Shown: in pieces, positions 15,427 to 22,460 of the stretch
Layout: each line of letters begins with the position of its first letter
Position numbering within the stretch: position 1 is the stretch's first letter
Source of the DNA: Thioalkalivibrio nitratireducens
GTDB lineage: Bacteria; Pseudomonadota; Gammaproteobacteria; Ectothiorhodospirales; Ectothiorhodospiraceae
Direction of reading: 5' to 3'
Assembly (NCBI GenBank): GCA_011390385.1
Contig: JAABSN010000033.1
Coordinates: 1 to 24,425, forward strand
DNA length: 24,425 nucleotides
Translations under genes and position numbers: made by a program
The notes under the pieces: generated by a model
The model's input: the letters and a program-made list of their open reading frames with translations, nothing else
The model's database searches: none
What the model was told of the DNA's origin: nothing

Positions 15427-15464
15427 TTGAAGTTGAAGTCAGAAGTTGAAGTTGAAGTTGAAAA
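15427..15464. repeat. GAAGTT short tandem repeat
   Basis: A run of imperfect hexamers (TTGAAG/GAAGTT with one GAAGTC-AG interruption), six or so units long. It is non-coding and directly follows the palindrome. A slippage-prone simple repeat; no gene starts in phase with it. Confidence 0.8.
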
Positions 15465-15594
15465 CCGCCCGCATTCGGCACGGGTGTACCCAAGGGTCGA
15501 TTACTCCCAATCGAACCGAGTATGTGACCCGCCTCCCACATTCGAAATTTTAAGCACGAAAAACACTTGACGCGGGTACCAGGCACGGCCGAGG

Positions 15595-16308
15595 ATGCTG
15601 CATGGTGTTTGGTTCAGGATGGTTTTTCTCGTGATCGGGAGAGAAGGTATCAATAGCGTTTGTGCGAGATTCGGCGGCCTGCTTCTCGTCCTGTCCTGCG
15701 CGGTCTCGGTCGCCCATGCCGGTCGTGAGCATGACTATGACTATCCGGCCCGTGCTTACCTTGAACAGAACCTGACCCAAGCGGCCGAACGGTTTCCCGG
15801 CGACCTGCCCTACCAGCGCTGCTGGGCGGCGGCCACTGCGGTCTGGGAATACACCCAGGATCGATTCGGACCGCAACAGGCCCGAGCCTGGCTTACGCCC
15901 TGGTGGCACGGCGGGCAATGGCAGGCGCTGTGCGACGGCCGGGGATTGCGCGCCGCGCAATCGCGCCACTGGGGGATCACCTGTCCATATCGTTCCTGCC
16001 CGGAAGGCGAAGGGCCCTACATCAGCATCAATCATGACCGCATCTATTCGGGCCAGCTGCCGGAACCCTGGCTAAACGGTCGCTACTACTATGTCATGGC
16101 GCATGAAATGGCGCATGCCATTGGCCACTACTACGGTGATCCGAATTGGGCCGATGATCACTGGGCCGACGCAGTGGCGCGCACCTTCGGCGCCGAGGTC
16201 TGTCTGCATTCGCCATACTGCCGTCGCGACCCATCGTCCCCGGAGTTTGAACCGCAAGCCCAGGCGCGGAATCTGGTCGTTCCGCCGACGGGGCCGAACC
16301 ACGATTGA
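15595..16308 (+). CDS. Secreted HExxH metalloprotease-like protein
   Basis: A 237-residue protein of unrecognised family. The N-terminus (GLLLVLSCAVSVAHA) is a signal peptide. The ATG at 15595 is the longest start; ATG 15619 and GTG 15631 are also possible and would give a more typical signal length. The mature part begins REHDYDYPA and is rich in Trp, Tyr and Cys (RCWAAATAVW, WLTPWWHGGQW, CPYRSCPEG). The zinc-binding motif HEMAHAIGH is at 170-178 (His170, Glu171, His174) and a following ADDHWADAVARTFG may supply the third ligand and stabilise the site. A repeated Cys pattern suggests disulfides in the periplasm or outside the cell. The gene converges with the matrixin-like gene. Confidence 0.72.
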   Translation: MLHGVWFRMVFLVIGREGINSVCARFGGLLLVLSCAVSVAHAGREHDYDYPARAYLEQNLTQAAERFPGDLPYQRCWAAATAVWEYTQDRFGPQQARAWLTPWWHGGQWQALCDGRGLRAAQSRHWGITCPYRSCPEGEGPYISINHDRIYSGQLPEPWLNGRYYYVMAHEMAHAIGHYYGDPNWADDHWADAVARTFGAEVCLHSPYCRRDPSSPEFEPQAQARNLVVPPTGPNHD

Positions 16309-16344
16309 CTGGGGCCGACGACGCCCCTGCGAGCGTGTTTGGGC

Positions 16345-17130
16345 TCATTGTGAAATGGCCGGTCCGACCGGTGCCGTATACCGCGTGGTCGACTTCTCGG
16401 CCGGATCGGTATCGATGCCCCCGGCCAGCCAGGCTTCGGCGGCGGCAGGCCCGTAAAGCCGCCGGATTCCGCGCAGATCTCCCGGCTGCAGTTTATCGAA
16501 GGCCTCGGTGTAGCGAAACGCCATCACCTGACCGGACGGCCCAGGATGGTCCAGGCCGATGGCGTGACCGATCTCGTGGATCAGCGTGTAGCGGATGTCG
16601 TAGACGCCCTCGTCACCGTCGAACCCGACCTTCCATTCGTGTTCGGGATTCAGGCACACCAGCGCCTGGTCGATGGTGCGCACGCCGCCGTCGGTACCGG
16701 GCACGTAGGAAACGTTGGCGAATGCCTGCCCGCGCGGCCGACCCTGGGCACCGAGAACGATGTCCGCATCCCGCACATCATCAACCTCGTGAAACGACAG
16801 AGCGGCAGCGCGCTCCCAGACCCGGAAGGCGGCCGCGGTCTCGCGTACCAGCGTCTCCCTGGAGAGATTCCGGCCGAGCAGATCATCGATCCGTGTCAAA
16901 TCCCCACAATTGCGCGCATCGTCGAACCGTAGCGCCGCATCGGCAAACGCATAGCTGACCCTGGCCCCTGCCCCCAGGCGCGTATCTCCCCACTTCACCT
17001 TGTAGCCGTCCAGCTCGAGCAGCCGATACCCGTCTACACCGGCATGGGCATGCAGCGCGATTGCCAATGACACAAGACAGGCCGTTGTCGCCTTCAGCAT
17101 GGGAAAGCTGGCACGCGCAATGATCCGCAC
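16345..17130 (-). CDS. Matrixin-like secreted zinc metalloprotease
   Basis: A 261-residue protein starting at GTG 17130, which has AGGAG 5 nt upstream; the ATG at 17100 lacks one. The signal peptide ends near HAHAG (about residue 31). The catalytic domain has the metzincin/matrixin motif HEIGHAIGLDH (His185, Glu186, His189, His195) followed by a Met-turn at VMAF (Met203). An upstream segment, VWERAAALSFHEVDD.RDADIVLG, is the matrixin pattern 'FxxWxxxxxLxFxE...ADI'. It ends in a YGPAAAEAW helix and a polar tail. It should be an extracellular or periplasmic protease; the substrate is unknown. No prodomain with a cysteine switch is obvious, although a single Cys lies in RNCGD. Confidence 0.88.
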   Translation of the reverse strand: MRIIARASFPMLKATTACLVSLAIALHAHAGVDGYRLLELDGYKVKWGDTRLGAGARVSYAFADAALRFDDARNCGDLTRIDDLLGRNLSRETLVRETAAAFRVWERAAALSFHEVDDVRDADIVLGAQGRPRGQAFANVSYVPGTDGGVRTIDQALVCLNPEHEWKVGFDGDEGVYDIRYTLIHEIGHAIGLDHPGPSGQVMAFRYTEAFDKLQPGDLRGIRRLYGPAAAEAWLAGGIDTDPAEKSTTRYTAPVGPAISQ

Positions 17131-17402
17131 CGAATCTCCTGTCTTTACAGCCCGGGCCCCGCCCCGATCCTGCGGTGGCTCTCGTTTCCGCCGGGGAACG
17201 CAAATTATCCCACTCCGTTTCGACGAAGAAACATTTGTCGAGCGACGAATTTGTAGAGCGTCGTCACGAGCCTTCCGGCCAATAGTGAGCGACTGCGCAA
17301 TGTGCGAGACCGGACAGCAGGGGATCCGTCCGCCGGAGCGAAGTCAGGGTAATGAGACTGCAACCAGGGGACTGCGACGCATCGTGGCATCGCAAATCAG
17401 TT

Positions 17403-17612
17403 TTACCGCGATCTACCCAACAGCAGCAGCCCGATGCCGGCGACGGTCGAGGCCGCGCCGAGGATCAGGAACCAGGTGGTGGAGTCGGTGAAGCGACCGG
17501 TGACGGCCTCCGATACCTGGTCGCCCAGGCTCTGGGATGACTGATACGCAAAGAACAGCAGAATCAATCCGACAACTATCAATACGCCAGCCGGAATCTT
17601 GTTACTCGCCAT
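17403..17612 (-). CDS. DUF3185 family membrane protein
   Basis: A 69-residue protein with two membrane helices (GVLIVVGLILLFFAYQ and WFLILGAASTVAGIGLLLL) around a short polar loop (SSQSLGDQVSEAVTGRFTDSTT), ending in GRSR. The IPAGVLIVVGLILLFFAYQSSQS opening and the loop match DUF3185 as I remember it. Function unknown; small envelope proteins of this type are often stress induced. GGAG lies 8 nt before the ATG. It is divergent from the lmo0937-like gene, and both carry the same type of operator in the shared region. Confidence 0.88.
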   Translation of the reverse strand: MASNKIPAGVLIVVGLILLFFAYQSSQSLGDQVSEAVTGRFTDSTTWFLILGAASTVAGIGLLLLGRSR

Positions 17613-17650
17613 TTCGATCTCTCCAGGTCCGGATTTAGGCAGAGATTGAC

Positions 17651-17693
17651 AAAATGCCCGATTCGCGGCTGCTGCTCTGTGCGATACCCCACA
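17651..17693 (-). promoter_or_regulatory. Crp-like palindrome and -10 box, DUF3185 gene
   Basis: On the minus strand, TGTGGG-GTAT-CGCACA (17693-17678) is followed by GA. A -10-like CATTTT lies at 17656-17651, exactly 21 nt after the site, and the ATG 65 nt after it. The GTATCGCACAGA part is identical to that upstream of the ice-binding protein gene. Confidence 0.65.
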
Positions 17694-17720
17694 TATGCGG
17701 CCGGACCTGGATTCGGCCAG

Positions 17721-17753
17721 GAAACCTCTGAATTGCTCTGCCCGGGCGCAACG
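17721..17753. repeat. Solitary degenerate MITE end
   Basis: GAAACCTCTGAATTGCTCTG and the following CCCGGGCGCAACG align with the left end of the MITE-like element (ACCTCTGAA, TCTGC, CGGGCGC and ACG conserved). No partner end lies nearby in inverted orientation. Confidence 0.55.
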
Positions 17754-17777
17754 ATTTGCTCAAGTCGAAACACTTAG

Positions 17778-17820
17778 TGTGCGGAAGCGTACAGATAACC
17801 GCCGGTCGAACACGCATTAT
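17778..17820 (+). promoter_or_regulatory. Crp-like palindrome and -10 box, lmo0937-like gene
   Basis: TGTGCG-GAAG-CGTACA (17778-17793) is followed by GA. A -10-like CATTAT lies at 17815-17820, exactly 21 nt after the site, and the ATG follows 73 nt after it. This is the most symmetrical copy of the motif. It lies 100 bp from the divergent site that serves the DUF3185 gene. Confidence 0.68.
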
Positions 17821-17866
17821 CCGGATGCACCTCTGACTCGGTTTATCAACCGAAGGACTGAAGATC

Positions 17867-18016
17867 ATGCTGTTTACAATTGCCGTAATTCTCGTCGTGC
17901 TATGGGCTCTGGGGCTCGTTTCCGGAACCACCCTGGGCGGTTTCGTCCACCTTCTGCTCGTGATCGCAATCATTGTGGTGGCGTTTCAGTTGATCAGTGG
18001 CCGCAAGGTCGGGTAA
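17867..18016 (+). CDS. lmo0937-like small membrane protein
   Basis: A 49-residue protein with two membrane helices (TIAVILVVLWALGLV and VHLLLVIAIIVVAFQLI) and a basic end (SGRKVG). The pattern MLFTIAVILVVLWALGLVSG...HLLLVIAII matches the lmo0937 family of tiny membrane proteins, as I recall it. AAGGA lies 9 nt before the ATG. The stop codon TAA is also the first bases of a MITE-end-like repeat, and a terminator hairpin follows. Function unknown; the promoter layout links it to the other small envelope genes of the window. Confidence 0.87.
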   Translation: MLFTIAVILVVLWALGLVSGTTLGGFVHLLLVIAIIVVAFQLISGRKVG

Positions 18017-18042
18017 GGCACCTCTGAACACTTCTGGGAACC
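18014..18042. repeat. Solitary degenerate MITE end overlapping a stop codon
   Basis: TAAGGCACCTCTGAACACTT and the next bases match the MITE end TAAGGAACCTCTGAACAAGT closely over 20 nt. The TAA is the stop of the lmo0937-like gene. Same orientation as the copy at 17721. Confidence 0.6.
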
Positions 18043-18054
18043 GTTGACACAGAT

Positions 18055-18075
18055 CCGGCCGCAACGGCCGGTTTT
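18055..18075 (+). terminator. Intrinsic terminator after the lmo0937-like gene
   Basis: CCGGCCG/CGGCCGG with a CAA loop followed by TTTT, 38 nt after the stop. A short but typical rho-independent terminator. Confidence 0.75.
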
Positions 18076-18319
18076 GTACCCGGGCGGGGAGATGGAAGCA
18101 ACATCACAACAACGTTCAATCGCCTGCCAGTGCCAGCCCTTTCCTTTCTTATTCAGTTCCGTTCACAAAACTACTCTCTCGCTGAGTGTGGGTCAGCGCA
18201 CCGACCGAATGCGGCTGTTTGATTCACCATCCAGCACAAATCGCTGAGGCATCGTTCGCTGACCCCTGACCGAGAAGGCTCGCTTTCATGAACACAATCA
18301 CCCAAATGCGAAAATCAAG
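18076..18319. other. Leader region of the Crp/Fnr gene
   Basis: No gene and no copy of the TGTRCG-N4-CGYACA motif are seen. The only open frame is short and of unlikely composition. A ribosome binding site before the GTG at 18320 is weak. Confidence 0.4.
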
Positions 18320-19054
18320 GTGACGGCTTTGGCCCGCGACCACCGCGGCAACAGGCTGATAGACGCCCTTCCACCGCGGCAACGCGCAAAACTGATTGCT
18401 CGGTGCGAGCTGGTGCCTACGCTGTTCGGAGACCGTCTTGCAGACAAGGCCGGCCGGATCCGGCACGTGTATTTCCCGCTGACCGGATTTACGTCGCTCG
18501 TCATCATCATCGATGGGCATAAGCCGCTGGAACTGAACATTATTGGAAGCGAAGGTATGCTGGGGGCAGAAATGGTCCTCGGCACGAATATCGCGCCCTA
18601 TACCAGCGTTGTACAGGGATCCGGTACGTCGCTGCGCCTGAGCGGCTCGACGTTCGCATCGCTGCTTGATTCGAGCACTGAATTGCGCGATATCTGCAAC
18701 CGCTACTTTTATGTACTGGTGGAACAGCTTGCACAGTCGATCGCCTGCAACTGCTTTCACGAGGTATCCCAAAGGCTGGCGCGCTGGATCCTGATGACGC
18801 ACGACCGCGCCGAGGGAGACGAGTTGCAGCTCACTCACGCGTTTCTCGCCACGATGTTGGGCGTGCGCCGCAGCGCGGTAACCATTGCCGCGGGACATCT
18901 CCAGGAACAGCAGCTGATCAGTTACTCGCGCGGCCGAATCCTGGTAATTTCGCGCAGTGGTCTCGAAGAACTGTCTTGTGGGTGCTATGCGGCGGGCGTG
19001 AGAGCTTACGAGAACGGGTTGCCGTCGAGCCCGGGCAATCGGGCAACCGGGTAG
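18320..19054 (+). CDS. Crp/Fnr family transcriptional regulator
   Basis: A 244-residue protein starting at GTG. Residues about 15-140 form a cyclic-nucleotide-binding-like beta barrel (HVYFPLTGFTSLVIIIDGHKPLELNIIGSEGMLGAEMVLG) that lacks the cAMP-contacting residues of Crp and the N-terminal iron-sulfur cysteines of Fnr. Its signal is therefore unknown. The dimer helix is at about 140-165, and a helix-turn-helix at about 175-205 has MLGVRRSAVTIAAGHLQ as the recognition region. The C-terminal extension includes CGCY, which recurs in the second regulator of this window as CECY. It is a candidate to bind the Crp-like palindromes seen upstream of six genes here. Confidence 0.92.
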   Translation: MTALARDHRGNRLIDALPPRQRAKLIARCELVPTLFGDRLADKAGRIRHVYFPLTGFTSLVIIIDGHKPLELNIIGSEGMLGAEMVLGTNIAPYTSVVQGSGTSLRLSGSTFASLLDSSTELRDICNRYFYVLVEQLAQSIACNCFHEVSQRLARWILMTHDRAEGDELQLTHAFLATMLGVRRSAVTIAAGHLQEQQLISYSRGRILVISRSGLEELSCGCYAAGVRAYENGLPSSPGNRATG

Positions 19055-19065
19055 ATCCCCCCGGT

Positions 19066-20103
19066 TCAGGACGAGCCGTGCGCCGGCGTTGCGTTGGCGG
19101 CAACGGCGGCCTTATGCTGCAACATCTCCTGGTCCGCTTTTCGCACAAGTGCATGCAGTTCTTCACCGTCATCCGGATATACGCTGACTCCGATACTGAG
19201 CGACAGGTCGATGGCCTGCCCGGCAATCAGTTCGGGCCCTGCCAGTGCCGATTGCAGCTTCTTCGCGACCAGCGCCGGATCCCCGGCCTTCCGGATCTCA
19301 CTGAGCAGCACCACGAATTCGTCGCCGCCGTAGCGGGACAAGGTGTCGGATTCACGCAGACAGCCGTGAATAAGCTGCGCTACCGTGATGAGTACTTCAT
19401 CTCCGGCGTCGTGGCCAAGGCTGTCGTTAATCGATTTGAACCGATCGATATCGATGAACAACACGCCGATCTTCCAGTGGTGCCGCCGTGCCATGCGGCG
19501 TGCCAGAGAGAACTGTTCGTCGAGCGCGAACCTGTTCGCTTTCCCGGTCAGGGGATCCTGCCGCGCCAGGTAGAGCATTCTGTCCACCATGGCATGAGAG
19601 AACCTGACGTCGCGGAAGATGATCACCGCGCCGAGCATCCGGCCATCCTTGTCATGAATGGGCGCCGCGCTATCCTCGATTTCGACCTCGGAACCGTCTC
19701 GCCGGACGAGAACGCTGTTGATGGCGAGCTTCACGGCATGGCCCTCCTCGACAGCGTGCAGGCCAGGGTCGCGAACGGGTTGGCCGGTCGTGGCGTCGAC
19801 AACCGTGAATACGTCGGCCAGCGTCCGGCTGGCAGCCTCATCCAGAGTCCAGCCGGTCATCTTGACGGCAGTCGCGTTCATGTAGGCAATATTGCCGTCA
19901 CAGTCCGTGCTGATCACGGCATCCGCAATCGAGTCCAGCGTAACCCGGGCAAGATCGTTGAGCTCGAACGCACTACTCATCTGTTGCGAACCCGAATCGC
20001 GCGATGAATCGGGACCTGCTTCGGCTGGAAGTTCACCGCCCTCGTTCTCCCAGGCCTCGACTTGCTGCGCCTTTGCACGTCGCTTGGGGGACCGTTCGTC
20101 CAT
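19066..20103 (-). CDS. PAS-GGDEF diguanylate cyclase
   Basis: A 345-residue soluble protein. The first 45 residues are polar. A PAS domain (about 48-170; SIADAVISTDCDGNIAYMNATAVKMTGW, then VEIEDSAAPIHDKDGRMLGAVIIFRDV) senses an unknown signal. The GGDEF domain (about 178-330) has an intact active site (GGDEF 259-263) and an RESD inhibitory site (250-253), five residues before it. It should therefore make c-di-GMP from GTP and be product-inhibited. The usual DxLTGLxNR is DPLTGKANR. Start: ATG at 20103 with AGG 9 nt upstream. The gene converges with the Crp/Fnr gene, leaving 11 nt between the stops. It suggests control of biofilm or surface traits. Confidence 0.93.
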   Translation of the reverse strand: MDERSPKRRAKAQQVEAWENEGGELPAEAGPDSSRDSGSQQMSSAFELNDLARVTLDSIADAVISTDCDGNIAYMNATAVKMTGWTLDEAASRTLADVFTVVDATTGQPVRDPGLHAVEEGHAVKLAINSVLVRRDGSEVEIEDSAAPIHDKDGRMLGAVIIFRDVRFSHAMVDRMLYLARQDPLTGKANRFALDEQFSLARRMARRHHWKIGVLFIDIDRFKSINDSLGHDAGDEVLITVAQLIHGCLRESDTLSRYGGDEFVVLLSEIRKAGDPALVAKKLQSALAGPELIAGQAIDLSLSIGVSVYPDDGEELHALVRKADQEMLQHKAAVAANATPAHGSS

Positions 20104-20186
20104 GTTTTCTTACCTGTCGCCGCCCAGACGGGACCTCCCCCGCATACGTGCGGAGGAGGTTGCGCCGGGCTGCCTTGGAAAAGTTC

Positions 20187-21317
20187 TCACTTGCCGGCAA
20201 CTGCAGGCGGATTCTCGATGATGATCTCGACCCGGCGATTCTGCTGGCGGCCTGCCGCTGTCTGATTGCTGGCGATGGGTCGCTCCTGGCCGAGGCCGAG
20301 GGCCGAAAGCCGGTTGGCCTCGACGCCACGCTGAGTGAGATAGCTCAGGACGGACTCGGCTCGACGCTGCGACAAGCCGAAGTTGTAGGCACTGGCGCCG
20401 ACATTGTCGGTATGGCCCTCGATTTCGACGCGCCGCTCGGGATAGCGCTGGAGAAAGCCGACCAGTCTTTCCAGGTGCCGGTCGGCGCCGGGTTCCAGGA
20501 CCGCGCGGTCGGTGGCGAACAACAAATCGCCCAGCGTCAACACCAGGCCCCGGTCGGTGATCTCCGCTTCAAGCGTGTCGATCTGGCGCTGCAAGTCATT
20601 CGCCTGTGCGGCTGCATCGGCCAGGGTCTGCGCTTCGGAGCGTCGGGCTGAAGCGGCATCCCGGCGCGCTGCCTCGGCATCGGCCGAGGCCCGGGCTTCC
20701 GAATATCGGGCCGCATCGGCGTCGACGCGCGCCGCAGCGGCGCCGGCCGTCGCTTCTTCCTCCGAGAGCCGTGCCGAGCTGGCTGCACGACGTGCCGCGT
20801 CGGCATCGGCCATTGCCCGTACCTCGGCGTAGCGGGCCAACGAGGCCTCATCCTGGGCCCTGCTGGCGTCGCCGCGGGCGCGATATGCATCGTCTCTGGC
20901 GCGATTGGCGTCGGCGCGGGCAAGTTCGGCCTCGCGGGTTCGTGCCATCAACCTGGCCTGTTCGCGCTCTTCGACCAGAGCGGCGCGCTGCTCCAGGGCG
21001 TAACGTTCGGTCGCCCTGGCCCGGGCGATGTCGATCCTGCGCTCGGCCATGAAAACACGATGTTCGCCAAGTCGGGATTCGACGTCGGCCAGCGGTTGCT
21101 CGGCAGTGCGAACCGCAGCTTCGGCCTCGCGCAGTTCCAGCGGGACGCGTTCGGCCAGGTTCCGGTCAGCTTGCAGCGCGCTGAGCTTGCTGCGGGCCTC
21201 ATCCGCACCCGGAGGGCTGGACGGCGTGGTTGCGCAGGCGGCGAGAAACAGCAGCGAACTCAATACTGCCGAGGTACGGCCTGCCCGTCTGATCTGGATT
21301 GTGGTCAAGACTCTCAT
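20187..21317 (-). CDS. OmpA-family lipoprotein with a long Ala-rich coiled coil
   Basis: A 376-residue protein. The lipobox FLAAC puts Cys28 as the lipidated residue. A DUF4398-like start (ADEARSKLSALQADRNLAERVPLELREAEAAVRTAEQPL) leads into about 150 residues of an Ala/Arg/Glu/Asp-rich helix with repeated (R)A(R)(D/E)(D/E)A units, probably a coiled coil or a long helical stalk. The OmpA-like peptidoglycan-binding domain is at about 263-370 (LLFATDRAVLEPGA, EIEGHTDNVG, LSQRRAESVLSYL, GLGQERP, QNRRVEIII). It should link the outer membrane to peptidoglycan. The ATG overlaps the upstream stop (ATGA), so translation is coupled. Confidence 0.93.
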   Translation of the reverse strand: MRVLTTIQIRRAGRTSAVLSSLLFLAACATTPSSPPGADEARSKLSALQADRNLAERVPLELREAEAAVRTAEQPLADVESRLGEHRVFMAERRIDIARARATERYALEQRAALVEEREQARLMARTREAELARADANRARDDAYRARGDASRAQDEASLARYAEVRAMADADAARRAASSARLSEEEATAGAAAARVDADAARYSEARASADAEAARRDAASARRSEAQTLADAAAQANDLQRQIDTLEAEITDRGLVLTLGDLLFATDRAVLEPGADRHLERLVGFLQRYPERRVEIEGHTDNVGASAYNFGLSQRRAESVLSYLTQRGVEANRLSALGLGQERPIASNQTAAGRQQNRRVEIIIENPPAVAGK

Positions 21318-21730
21318 TGTTGGTCTCCTGTGCGGCGCATTTCGTCGACCAGGGCTTGTACGCCCCGGCTCAATTCCTGGTTTGATTCGATTGCCTTCGA
21401 TGTTTCCGTCGCTGCAGATGCCAACTCGGCGGCAACCCTGGCCTCGTCGGCAAGCAGCTCGGCTTCGCGCATGTTCTCGCTACGTACGGCACGCTCGGCC
21501 ATCTGCAAGCGCTGGCGCGCATCATTGAGCTCGGCACCCGCGTACTTCTGGGCGTCCGAACGCTCGGCACTGGTGATGGCCTGCTGCGCTGCCGAAAGGG
21601 AGGCCGTAGGCGCCGGCTGGGTGACGGCGCAGCCGGCTGACAGCAGCATGAGCACTGCCACGCCCACGCCCAATGAAAGGCGACGCGAAGACGAACAGCG
21701 CAGGGGGGTGAACAAGTTCGGTTTGATCAT
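21314..21730 (-). CDS. DUF4398 lipoprotein
   Basis: A 138-residue protein from ATG 21730, which has GGAG 7 nt upstream; the open frame extends to 21763 but the extension lacks a binding site. A lipobox (LLSAGC, Cys34) is followed by a DUF4398 helical domain: SAAQQAITSAERSDAQKYAGAELNDARQRLQMAERAVRSENMREAELLADEARVAAELA. It resembles the front part of the OmpA-type protein encoded immediately downstream, with which it overlaps by 4 nt. Together they look like a two-component periplasmic lipoprotein system. Function of DUF4398 is unknown. Confidence 0.9.
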   Translation of the reverse strand: MIKPNLFTPLRCSSSRRLSLGVGVAVLMLLSAGCAVTQPAPTASLSAAQQAITSAERSDAQKYAGAELNDARQRLQMAERAVRSENMREAELLADEARVAAELASAATETSKAIESNQELSRGVQALVDEMRRTGDQQ

Positions 21731-21944
21731 TTCATTTCTCCGTAAAGGGCGGCCATTCAGCATCCGCGCCAGGTACGATCAAGAGGTTGGCGGCTGTCTG
21801 AAAGGTCTTCATGGTGCGTTTTTTTCGCAAAATTCATTGGGCTCGTCAGAATCTATCGTGACTGCCCGTCCGCGTCGGCTCGTTGAACCACATATCAATG
21901 CAACCAACCCGAGCGCCGGTCGATTCGTTTGCCGGCCTTTGTTT

Positions 21945-22337
21945 TTACCTCGACATCTGTTGCCGGATTTCAGCGTCCAGCTGCTTGATGTACCCGTGAA
22001 CGTCATGCGACAGCCGCAGCTTGTCCTGGTCCGCCTGGCTGATGGATTGATCCTCGTATATCAGTGCATGAGCATCCCCCAGCGCCTTGCCGAGCATGAA
22101 AACGACTTCCAGAAGTTGCATGTTTCTCTTGAGAAGCTCGTCGATCTGCTTCAATGCTCCCTGAAGCTGAACCCTTGGCTCCGGGCTTTCCAGGCAGCTG
22201 TACTTCTCCGGCTGCGTTCGCAATCGCCAGCGCGTACGCTTGAACTGCGCAGCCTGATTTCCGACGATTCCCATGAGAATTTCGGGTTGGACCTGCCTCG
22301 CTGGGTCGCCATGGCCGTTCATTGTGTAGGTCGTCAT
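21945..22337 (-). CDS. Hypothetical helical protein
   Basis: A 130-residue protein of no recognised family. It is predicted mostly helical with no signal peptide or membrane segment: QLQGALKQIDELLKRNMQLLEVVFMLGKALGDAHALIYEDQSISQADQDKLRLSHDVHGYIKQLDAEI. The first 30 residues are polar and contain EILMGIVGNQAAQFKRTRWRL. The start codon has only a weak GAG-type binding site at 22337. The gap to the DUF4398 gene is 214 nt, so it is probably a separate transcript. Composition and codon use look like the neighbours, which supports a real gene. Confidence 0.62.
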   Translation of the reverse strand: MTTYTMNGHGDPARQVQPEILMGIVGNQAAQFKRTRWRLRTQPEKYSCLESPEPRVQLQGALKQIDELLKRNMQLLEVVFMLGKALGDAHALIYEDQSISQADQDKLRLSHDVHGYIKQLDAEIRQQMSR

Positions 22338-22460
22338 TTCAACAATCTCGCTCTTGTATCGGCGCGAAGCGGTTACGGGACCTTCCTGCCTGTCCCTGCC
22401 ACGATATGCAAATACGCAAAAATCCAGGGCGATCGAGGATCACCCGGGACATGTGTTGCT

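Noticed and set aside
15427..15464. Possible CRISPR or protein-coding repeat
   Set aside because: The units are hexamers without spacers and there is no reading frame; it is a simple repeat.
18976..20007. A 343-codon plus-strand open frame
   Set aside because: It is antisense to the diguanylate cyclase and has no domain or ribosome binding site.
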